DNA from: Bradyrhizobium zhanjiangense | Lineage (GTDB): Bacteria; Pseudomonadota; Alphaproteobacteria; Rhizobiales; Xanthobacteraceae | Length of the DNA: 64,000 nt | NCBI RefSeq assembly: GCF_004114935.1 | Contig: NZ_CP022221.1 | Coordinates: 1,571,001 to 1,635,000, forward strand | Reading direction: 5' to 3' | In this document: piece by piece, positions 57,983 to 64,000 of the stretch | How positions within the stretch are numbered: the first letter of the stretch is position 1 | How the letters are laid out: every line of letters starts with the position of its first letter | Position numbers and translations under genes: made by a program | Notes under the pieces: model-generated | What the model was told of the DNA's origin: nothing | What the model saw: the letters and a program-made list of their open reading frames with translations, nothing else | The model's database searches: none

Positions 57983-58464
57983 CAGGATCGGGTCCAGCGC
58001 GCGGCGGCTTCGTCGTCACGGGCCTGGGCCTCGACCCAGCCGGCGCCGGCTTCGCTCTCTTCCTTCTTCCAGAACGGCGCGCTCGTCTTGAGATAATCCA
58101 TCAGGAACTCGGCCGCCTGGAACGCGGCCTGGCGGTGTTGCGAAGCAGTCAGCACCAGCACGATGTTCTGGCCGGGCATGAGGCGGCCGACGCGGTGGAT
58201 CACCGTGACGCCGTTCAGCGGCCAGCGCGAAATCGCCTCGTCGACGCGACGCTTGATCTCTTCTTCCGCCATGCCCGGATAATGTTCGAGCGTGAGCGCT
58301 GCGATCTTCGCGCTGTCCTCGTCGGCGCGGCAGATGCCGGAGAAGCTCACGACCGCGCCGATGTCGGAACGGCTCTTGGTCAGGATCGCGATCTCGCGCC
58401 CAATGTCGAAATCATCCTCCTGGATGCGGATGGTGACGGGGCAGGTGGTGACAGCGGAGGTCAT
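57982..58464 (-). CDS. moaE: Molybdopterin synthase catalytic subunit
   Basis: Inserts two sulfurs carried by MoaD into precursor Z, giving molybdopterin. The 160-residue protein has IGAVVSFSGICRADED, LTLEHYPGMAEEEIKRR, VIHRVGRLMPGQNIVLV and a late PFWKKEESE with the catalytic Lys region. moaD precedes it with three bases between, so the two subunits come from one mRNA. Other moa genes are not in the window. Confidence 0.95.
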   Translation of the reverse strand: MTSAVTTCPVTIRIQEDDFDIGREIAILTKSRSDIGAVVSFSGICRADEDSAKIAALTLEHYPGMAEEEIKRRVDEAISRWPLNGVTVIHRVGRLMPGQNIVLVLTASQHRQAAFQAAEFLMDYLKTSAPFWKKEESEAGAGWVEAQARDDEAAARWTRS

Positions 58465-58467
58465 GGC

Positions 58468-58719
58468 CTAGCCGCCGGTCATCGGCGGGAAGAACGCGAT
58501 CTCGCGGGCGCCCGCGATCGCGGTGTCCTGCTTGACATGGGCATGATCGATCGCGGCGCGGATCACCTTCGGCTTCTCGAAGGCGTAGGCGTAGGCCTCG
58601 CTCCGGCCGGACAGCCAGGCGATCAGCTCCTCGATGGTGCGCACCGTCGCGGGCGGCTCGATCATCTCCTCGGCCTTGCCGACGCGCTCGCGCACCCAGG
58701 CGAAATACTTCACCTTCAT
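58468..58719 (-). CDS. moaD: Molybdopterin synthase sulfur carrier subunit
   Basis: Ubiquitin-like protein of 83 residues that carries a thiocarboxylate on its C-terminal Gly-Gly (FFPPMTGG). The body MKVKYFAWVRERVGKAEEMI and AREIAFFPP are typical. Its ATG overlaps the pgsA stop by 4 bp, so phospholipid and molybdopterin genes are co-transcribed, as in other alphaproteobacteria. Confidence 0.95.
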   Translation of the reverse strand: MKVKYFAWVRERVGKAEEMIEPPATVRTIEELIAWLSGRSEAYAYAFEKPKVIRAAIDHAHVKQDTAIAGAREIAFFPPMTGG

Positions 58720-59333
58720 CCCTCGTCCTCCTTGATGAGGTGATGGATGCCGGCACGGAAATAGTCGTAGCCGGTGTACATGGTGAGGATCGCCGAGGCC
58801 CACAGCAACGCCAGTCCGATCATCGACACCACCGGCACCACTTCATCGCCGGCCGGGCCGGCGAGCAGGAAGCCGATGGCGACGAGCTGAACCGTGGTCT
58901 TCCATTTGGCGAGCTTGGTCACGGGCACGCTGACGCGCAGGGCGGCGAGATATTCGCGCAGGCCGGAGACCAGGATCTCACGGCACAGGATCACGATGGC
59001 AGCCCACAGCGACCAGCCATGGATGATACCGTCGGCGGCCAGCATCAGCAGGCACGAGGCGACCAGCAGCTTGTCGGCGATCGGATCGAGCATCCGGCCA
59101 AACGCCGATTGCTGATTCCAGATTCGCGCATAATAGCCGTCGAGGTAATCCGTCACCGCGGCGCCGATGAAGATGGCCACCGCTACCCAGCGCAGCCACA
59201 GCGGCCCATCCACGATCGACTGCGCGTAAATGCATCCGACCACGACCGGGATCGCGGCGATCCGGCCGTAGGTCAGGATGTTGGGAAGGGACATCGAGCG
59301 CCTGGTTGCCCCTCGTGTCGTTGCGATGTTCAT
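58716..59333 (-). CDS. pgsA: CDP-diacylglycerol-glycerol-3-phosphate phosphatidyltransferase
   Basis: First committed step toward phosphatidylglycerol and cardiolipin in the inner membrane. The 205-residue protein has the CDP-alcohol phosphotransferase motif split over DYLDGYYARIW and GRMLDPIADKLL (D-x2-DG-x2-AR-x8-G-x3-D-x3-D) and five or six membrane segments. ATG at 59333 is used; the upstream extension is not family-like. It follows uvrC by about 97 bases. Confidence 0.94.
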   Translation of the reverse strand: MNIATTRGATRRSMSLPNILTYGRIAAIPVVVGCIYAQSIVDGPLWLRWVAVAIFIGAAVTDYLDGYYARIWNQQSAFGRMLDPIADKLLVASCLLMLAADGIIHGWSLWAAIVILCREILVSGLREYLAALRVSVPVTKLAKWKTTVQLVAIGFLLAGPAGDEVVPVVSMIGLALLWASAILTMYTGYDYFRAGIHHLIKEDEG

Positions 59334-59430
59334 CCGTCCTACCAATACCGCTGGTGCCTGAACGTCAACCGTTCCGCTCCCCAAATGAGGCGCGGACGCA
59401 ACGATCATATGACCGCGGTCCCCCTTTAGT

Positions 59431-61500
59431 TCATCCCGGCTGGGGATGGAAATACTCGAAAATCCTGCGGGCGCTCTCGGCGCTGACCCCCGGAACCTTG
59501 CCGAGATCGGCGATCGAGGCACGTTCGATCTCCTTCAGGGTTCCGAAATGATGCAGCAAGGCACGTTTGCGTGACGGGCCGATGCCCGGGATCTCCTGCA
59601 AACCGGCCTCGCGGATGTCCTTCTTGCGCAGCTTGCGGTGCGAGCCGATGACGAAGCGGTGGGCCTCGTCGCGCAGGCGCTGGATGAAATAGAGCACGGG
59701 ATCGCGCGGCTCCAGCTTGATTGCCTCGCGCTCCGGCATGAACAGGGTCTCGCGGCCCGCATCCCGGTCCGGCCCCTTGGCGACCGACATCAGCGACACC
59801 TCGGTCAGGCCGAGATTTGCAAAGATCTCGCGGACGGCGTTGAGCTGGCCGCGGCCGCCGTCGATGATGACCAGGTCGGGCCATTGCGGGAAATCGTCGT
59901 CCTTCGCCTTGGTCACGCCCTCCTCAGGCGGATTGATCAGGCGCTTGAAGCGTCGCTCCAGCACCTCGCGCATCATGGCGTAGTCGTCGCCGGGCGTCAG
60001 CCCTTCCGACTTGATGTTGAACTTGCGGTACTGGTTCTTCACGAAACCATCCTGGCCGGCGACGATCATGGCGCCGACCGCGTTGGTGCCCTGGATGTGG
60101 CTGTTGTCGTAGACCTCGATGCGCTTGGGCACGTGCGGCAGGCTCAGCGTCGCGGCCATGGCCTCGAGCAGGCGGCTCTGCGTCGCGGTGTCCGCGAGCT
60201 TGCGGCCGAGCGCCTCGCGCGCATTGGTCAGCGCGTGGGTGACGAGCTCCTTCTTCTCGCCGCGCTTGGGCGCGGTGACCTCGACCTTGTGGCCGGCCTT
60301 GATCGACAGCGCGTTGGCGAGCAGCTCGCTCTCCTCGATCTCGTGCGAGAGCAGGATGTTCTTTGGCGGCGGCTTGTCGTCGTAGAACTGGGCGAGGAAG
60401 GAGCCGAGCACTTCCTCCGGGGTAAATGTCTTTTCCGCACGCGGAAAATAAGCGCGGTTGCCCCAATTCTGTCCGGTGCGGAAGAAGAACACCTCGACGC
60501 AGGAGAAGCCGCCCTCCTGGTGGATGGCGAACACGTCGGCTTCCTCGACCGTGCGCGGATTGATGCCCTGCTGCGACTGGATCGCCGAGAGCGCGGCGAG
60601 GCGGTCGCGGTAGAGCGCCGCGCGCTCGAATTCGAGCTCGCCGGAGGCCTTCTCCATCTCGCCGGCGAGCTCCTGCTTCACCGCATGGCTCTTGCCGGAG
60701 AGGAAGTCGGTCGCCTCGCGCACCAGCGTCGTATAGCCGGGAAAGTCGATCTCTCGGGTGCAGGGGCCGGCGCAGCGGCGGATCTGGTAGAGCAGGCAGG
60801 GCCGGGTGCGGCTCTCGAAGAAGGAATCGGTGCAGGAGCGGATTAGGAACGCGCGCTGAAGTGCGGTGATGGTGCGGTTGACGGCGCCCGCCGAGGCGAA
60901 CGGGCCGAAATAGCGGCCGGGCCGCGTCTGCGCGCCGCGGTGCTTCAGGATCTGGGGCGCCCAATGGTCGCCGGTGATCAGGATGTAGGGAAACGACTTG
61001 TCGTCGCGCAGCTGCACGTTGAAGCGCGGCCGCAGCTGCTTGATGAGGTTGGCCTCCAGCAGCAGTGCTTCCGTCTCGGTGTTGGTCGAGACGATCTCCA
61101 CGGTCACCGTGGCGGCGATCATGCGCAGGATGCGCGCCGGCTGCGGCGCACTCTGGCGCGCATAATTGGACAGGCGCTTTTTGACGTTCTTGGCCTTGCC
61201 GACATAGAGCACGTCCGCGTTCGCATTGAGCATGCGATAGACGCCGGCCGAGGTGGGGGCGAGCCGGACCGCGCGCTCGATCGCCTCATGACCGGTCGCC
61301 AGCGGGCCCTCGCCGACCGCGCCGCTCTCTTCCAGGATATCCGGCAGCCGCGCATCGTCCTCGTCGTCGCCGCTCGCGGTCGCGGGATCGAGGTCCGGTG
61401 GCGTCATTTCCGTGTCCCGGGGCGGGGCGTCCGGCGCGGTGACGCGCACCGGTTTGCGCGCGCGTGCCTCGTCCGGGTTGTCGGGGGAATCGTGAACCAT
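59431..61500 (-). CDS. uvrC: Excinuclease ABC subunit C
   Basis: Makes both incisions in nucleotide-excision repair. The 689-residue protein has an unusual acidic, Pro-rich N-terminal stretch of about 70 residues, then the GIY-YIG nuclease ([20 protein letters not shown]), the UVR motif region and [14 protein letters not shown], the endonuclease-V-like domain ([18 protein letters not shown] [20 protein letters not shown] and [15 protein letters not shown]), and a C-terminal helix-hairpin-helix pair ([20 protein letters not shown]). ATG at 61500; later starts would shorten the acidic part only. Confidence 0.96.
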   Translation of the reverse strand: MVHDSPDNPDEARARKPVRVTAPDAPPRDTEMTPPDLDPATASGDDEDDARLPDILEESGAVGEGPLATGHEAIERAVRLAPTSAGVYRMLNANADVLYVGKAKNVKKRLSNYARQSAPQPARILRMIAATVTVEIVSTNTETEALLLEANLIKQLRPRFNVQLRDDKSFPYILITGDHWAPQILKHRGAQTRPGRYFGPFASAGAVNRTITALQRAFLIRSCTDSFFESRTRPCLLYQIRRCAGPCTREIDFPGYTTLVREATDFLSGKSHAVKQELAGEMEKASGELEFERAALYRDRLAALSAIQSQQGINPRTVEEADVFAIHQEGGFSCVEVFFFRTGQNWGNRAYFPRAEKTFTPEEVLGSFLAQFYDDKPPPKNILLSHEIEESELLANALSIKAGHKVEVTAPKRGEKKELVTHALTNAREALGRKLADTATQSRLLEAMAATLSLPHVPKRIEVYDNSHIQGTNAVGAMIVAGQDGFVKNQYRKFNIKSEGLTPGDDYAMMREVLERRFKRLINPPEEGVTKAKDDDFPQWPDLVIIDGGRGQLNAVREIFANLGLTEVSLMSVAKGPDRDAGRETLFMPEREAIKLEPRDPVLYFIQRLRDEAHRFVIGSHRKLRKKDIREAGLQEIPGIGPSRKRALLHHFGTLKEIERASIADLGKVPGVSAESARRIFEYFHPQPG

Positions 61501-61749
61501 GGTACGAATTTAGGCGCTGGGGTTGCCGATTTGAAGTTCCGGCCGTGGCGCCCGCACAGGGATGGCGGGCGCAGTTCCCGGTAACGCTTGCTTAAGCCTG
61601 TTAACAGCGCGGTAACCCGGCTTAACAGCCCTTTAACTTAGAACTCTCGATAAATCTTACGCGAAAAAGTGGTGGTTCCGTAACCATGCGGTCTGGCCTT
61701 GCGCGGCAGCGCAGGCATCGCGGTGGCGGCAGTTGCGTTGGAGTGTGTG

Positions 61750-62373
61750 ATGAAGGGGCTCGTTGTGGGCGCAGCCGCGTTGGTTGCAGCCGGCTGGACA
61801 GCTTCGGCAGGGGCCGCCGATTTCAATTACGGGCAGCGCGCGCCCTATACCGTCAATCAGCCGCTCAATGCGTATAGCTGGGCTGGTCCTTATCTGGGCG
61901 GCAACATCGGCTACGAATGGGGCTCGGTCGACAACAATCCCTCAAAGCCCTCCGGCTTCGTCGGCGGCGTGCAGGCCGGCTATAATTTCCAGAACGGCCC
62001 TTGGGTGTTCGGCGTGGAGGGCGACATCCAGGCCGCCGGTGCCGACGATACCTTCGCGCCTTGGAAGTTCTCCAATCCGTGGTTCGGCACCCTGCGCGGC
62101 CGCGCCGGCTATGCCTTCAGCAACGTGCTGTTCTACGGCACCGCCGGCCTCGCCTTCGGCGAGCTGCGCGCGCAGACCTTCGGCTGGACGGAGTCGCACA
62201 CCACCGCCGGCTGGACCATCGGTGCCGGCGCGGAAGTCGGCCTTGCGCCGAACTGGAGCGCCAAGCTCGAATATCTCTACATCGACCTGTCGACGAGTCA
62301 GTTCGCAATTACGGGCGTGTCAAACGGCTATAGCGCCAGCGTTGTCCGCGCAGGCGTGAACTATCACTTCTGA
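61750..62373 (+). CDS. Outer-membrane beta-barrel protein (Omp25/31 type)
   Basis: A 207-residue protein with signal peptide (1-22, ending SAGAAD). Eight short alternating strands follow: WAGPYLGGNIGYEWGSV, FVGGVQAGYNFQNGPWVFG, TLRGRAGYAFSNVLFYG and a C-terminal VVRAGVNYHF, with the aromatic last residue required for barrel assembly. This is the Omp25/31 or RopB class of alphaproteobacterial surface proteins. GGAG precedes the ATG at 61750 by about six bases; a strong terminator follows. Function is structural or in envelope stability. Confidence 0.9.
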   Translation: MKGLVVGAAALVAAGWTASAGAADFNYGQRAPYTVNQPLNAYSWAGPYLGGNIGYEWGSVDNNPSKPSGFVGGVQAGYNFQNGPWVFGVEGDIQAAGADDTFAPWKFSNPWFGTLRGRAGYAFSNVLFYGTAGLAFGELRAQTFGWTESHTTAGWTIGAGAEVGLAPNWSAKLEYLYIDLSTSQFAITGVSNGYSASVVRAGVNYHF

Positions 62374-62403
62374 TAGCTGAAGAAGAAAATACCGGACCAA
62401 CCT

Positions 62404-62431
62404 CCCGGCCGCTCGCGGCCGGGATTTTTTT
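62404..62431 (+). terminator. Intrinsic terminator of the outer-membrane protein gene
   Basis: An 8-bp perfect stem CCCGGCCG/CGGCCGGG with a CTCG loop, then A and seven T. It also faces the convergent cold-shock gene, which ends 14 bases beyond. Confidence 0.92.
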
Positions 62432-62444
62432 AAAGCCAGGCTCG

Positions 62445-62660
62445 CTAGGAGAGGATGACCAAATTGACCGCCTTCGGTCCCTTCCCCTTCTTGTCCGGTT
62501 CGACTTCGAACGTAATACGCTGTCCTTCGGCAAGGTCCTTCAGTCCCGCCCGCTCCACGGCGGTGATGTGAACGAAGACGTCGCGGCCGCCGTCGTCGGG
62601 CTTGATGAAGCCGTAGCCGCGCTCACCGTTGAAGAACTTGACCGTTCCCGTCATGGCCAT
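62445..62660 (-). CDS. cspA: Cold-shock domain protein
   Basis: A single 71-residue cold-shock domain that binds single-stranded RNA or DNA. RNP1 is GYGFIKPDD and RNP2 is VFVHITAV; TGTVKFFNGERG opens the fold. ATG at 62660 follows GGGGAG; the ATG two codons later is possible. The leader is long (about 180 bases) from the likely promoter. Bradyrhizobium carries several csp genes, so the specific paralogue name is not certain. Confidence 0.94.
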   Translation of the reverse strand: MAMTGTVKFFNGERGYGFIKPDDGGRDVFVHITAVERAGLKDLAEGQRITFEVEPDKKGKGPKAVNLVILS

Positions 62661-62853
62661 CGGGAAACTCCCCCTCATTGCTCCTCCGCCGCGACGCAGA
62701 CTCACGTCACGACATGACCGGACCTTACGAAGCCCGGGAGCTGGCCATCCTTGGCGGACCTCATCGGTCCGGCCGGATCTTTCTTAGGCCTTCACTCCGC
62801 CGCAACCATTCGCGGAAGCGGAACGTAAAGCCAGTCACGGCAACAGCATAATA
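62661..62853 (-). promoter_or_regulatory. Promoter and long 5' leader of the cold-shock gene
   Basis: On the minus strand TATTAT (62848-62853) is a good -10; the -35 is weak. Transcription from there gives a leader of about 180 bases before the ATG. Long structured leaders that act as temperature sensors are known for cspA-type genes. The GC-rich stretch around 62740-62790 can form several hairpins. The promoter call is moderate; the thermosensor idea is inferred. Confidence 0.45.
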
Positions 62854-62910
62854 CGGTTCTTCGCAGATTGACTACCGCTCCTGCATATTTTTCCCAAGAA
62901 TGCCGGAGTG

Positions 62911-63771
62911 TTACGGCCTCGGCACCTCCAATCGGAATCTGGCAGCGCCGCCCTGGCCGAGCGGCATTTCGAGCTCCGGCAGGATCGTCTTGAGCTCGCC
63001 GTGCAGCGTGTAGGGCGGGTTGACGATCAGAAGACCGGCGGAGGTGAGGGCCGCACCATCGAGCTGCGGGGCCACACTGAATTCGAGGCGCAGGCATTTT
63101 CCGGGCGGCTTTGCTGCGGCTGCGAGCCGCGCCACCATTTGCGCCAGCGTGTCGGTGGCGCGCCGGTTCTTGGCCGGATACCAGATTACGTAGATACCGG
63201 TCGGCCATTTCGCGAAAGCCGTCGCGAAGGCCTCGCCAAGCCGCTCGAACTCGTCCTTGGCCTCGAAGGGCGGGTCGATCAGCACGAGGCCGCGCCGCTC
63301 TTTCGGCGGTACGAAGGCCGGCAGTGCCATCCAGCCGTCGAGATCGACCACCCGCGCCTGTTCGTCGCGGCGCAGCACGTCGATCAGCGCCTTGCGTGCC
63401 TTCGGCTCGAGCTCGCAGGCGACGAGGCGGTCCTGCGGCCTGAGCAGGCCGCGCGCGATCAGCGGCGAGCCCGGATAGGCCTTGAGCTCGCCCTTCGGAT
63501 TGAAGGCGCGGACGATGTCGAGATAGGGCTTGGTCAGCGCCGCGGTCTCGTTCGACAGGCGCGCCTGCATCAGCCGTGCAATGCCGGTCAGCCACTCGCC
63601 GCCGCGGCGTGCCTCGTCGCTGCCGAGGTCGTAGAGACCGGCGCCGGCATGGGTGTCGATGACGCGGAACGCCGCCGGCTTGTCCTGCAAATAAGTGAGG
63701 ATGCGCGCCAGCACGATGTGCTTGATGACATCGGCGAAGTTGCCGGCGTGGAAGGCGTGGCGGTAGTTCAT
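62911..63771 (-). CDS. rlmJ: 23S rRNA (adenine-2030-N6)-methyltransferase
   Basis: Methylates A2030 of 23S rRNA. The 286-residue protein opens MNYRHAFHAGNFADVIKHIV, an almost perfect family start, then VIDTHAGAGLYDLGSDEARR (SAM region), and VLIDPPFEAKDEF with the catalytic DPPF motif. Cytoplasmic, single gene; a family A repeat lies upstream, between it and the next gene. Confidence 0.95.
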   Translation of the reverse strand: MNYRHAFHAGNFADVIKHIVLARILTYLQDKPAAFRVIDTHAGAGLYDLGSDEARRGGEWLTGIARLMQARLSNETAALTKPYLDIVRAFNPKGELKAYPGSPLIARGLLRPQDRLVACELEPKARKALIDVLRRDEQARVVDLDGWMALPAFVPPKERRGLVLIDPPFEAKDEFERLGEAFATAFAKWPTGIYVIWYPAKNRRATDTLAQMVARLAAAAKPPGKCLRLEFSVAPQLDGAALTSAGLLIVNPPYTLHGELKTILPELEMPLGQGGAARFRLEVPRP

Positions 63772-63810
63772 GGGATCAGACTATGTTGTCTCGCGCGATC
63801 CCAACCCCTT

Positions 63811-63923
63811 GTCATTGCGAGCGCAGCGAAGCAATCCAGAATCTAACTCCGGAGGCAGTCTGGATTGCTTCGTCGCCAGCGCAAAATTGCTTCGCAATTT
63901 TGTCGCGGGCTCCTCGCAATGAC
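63811..63923. repeat. Palindromic intergenic repeat, family A, copy 5
   Basis: GTCATTGCGAGCGCAGCGAA and GCAATCCAGA pair with TCTGGATTGCTTCG and GCTCCTCGCAATGAC. It contains an extra inner hairpin, GCAAAATTGCTTCGCAATTTTG, not seen in the other copies, so it is either the longest form or a composite. Confidence 0.82.
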
Positions 63924-63928
63924 CGGAA

Positions 63929-64000
63929 CTATCCACCCCTGATCGGCGGCATCGTCACCTGGTCGCGGCGACAGGCGCGGCGTTCGATCTCGTCGCAGGC
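63929..64000 (-). CDS. Possible C-terminal end of a gene entering from the right
   Basis: An open frame of 23 codons from the right edge to a TAG at 63929, encoding the end ACDEIERRACRRD and then a Pro/Gly tail. Two Cys suggest a periplasmic protein. It is too short to identify, and the frame is open for only 72 bases, so it could be chance. Confidence 0.3.
   Translation of the reverse strand, partial: ACDEIERRACRRDQVTMPPIRGG

Noticed and set aside
1..64000. tRNA, rRNA, riboswitch and CRISPR candidates
   Set aside because: Intergenic spaces were read for cloverleaf ends, T-loop (GTTCGA) context and regular arrays. None was convincing, including the ribF and purD leaders.

Overview
The window looks like chromosomal DNA of a Bradyrhizobium or very close relative (Nitrobacteraceae, Hyphomicrobiales). 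The grounds are the high GC content, the alphaproteobacterial gene neighbourhoods (short-form hisG with hisZ, an HpnK-type deacetylase, a DUF4170/DUF374/waaA/lpxK cluster, DUF2076, DUF2093 and DUF6101 proteins), several families of short palindromic intergenic repeats, and a haloacetate dehalogenase whose catalytic residues sit at the same numbers as in the Rhodopseudomonas palustris enzyme. The genus is inferred from memory; no search was run.

Layout. 1-80: a CIRCE operator with its promoter, reading out of the left edge. 0.2-4.3 kb: lipoprotein, CheZ, an L,D-transpeptidase, a DUF2076 protein. 4.4-9.4 kb (minus): HpnK-type deacetylase with a GT2 glycosyltransferase, hisG-hisZ, rsmE. 9.6-11.9 kb: secreted protein coupled to ubiA, then DUF6101. 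12.1-17.6 kb (plus): pmbA, an inositol-phosphatase-family gene, DUF4170, a DUF374 acyltransferase, waaA and lpxK, mostly overlapping, which points to lipid A/core synthesis. 17.6-18.6 kb: a small island of tiny ORFs bounded by a duplicated lpxK 3' end. 18.6-20.8 kb (minus): a TadG-like and two TadE-like Flp-pilus-type genes. 21-25 kb: PsiF-like protein, DUF2093, dienelactone hydrolase, a repeat mosaic, xseA. 25.1-27.5 kb (plus): a compact four-gene operon (hydrolase, two membrane proteins, winged-helix regulator) behind a promoter that carries a convincing operator. 27.7-28.8 kb: two orphan genes of lower GC. 29.2-37.3 kb: purD, haloacetate dehalogenase, tadA, a pseudouridine synthase with a long disordered N-terminus, rsmD, mutL, an RHH protein.

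37.5-42.0 kb (minus): a membrane-type dehydrogenase operon (cytochrome c, VOC protein, small subunit, GMC flavoprotein) in which the VOC gene is cut in two by a 1,487-bp IS5-family element. The element has perfect 17-bp ends and a 4-bp CTAA target duplication. It carries a passenger gene overlapping the transposase stop, and the passenger's last codon and stop codon are completed by the duplicated target site. I consider this the most interesting item in the window.

42.3-64 kb: secreted protein, arfB, a pair of M16 peptidases, lspA, ileS, ribF, a CheY-like regulator, a HAD hydrolase, a degenerate EAL protein, a YihY/holin-like pair, prmB-moaE-moaD-pgsA-uvrC, an outer-membrane barrel, a cold-shock gene with a long leader, and rlmJ. 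I saw no tRNA, rRNA, CRISPR array, prophage or secretion cluster.
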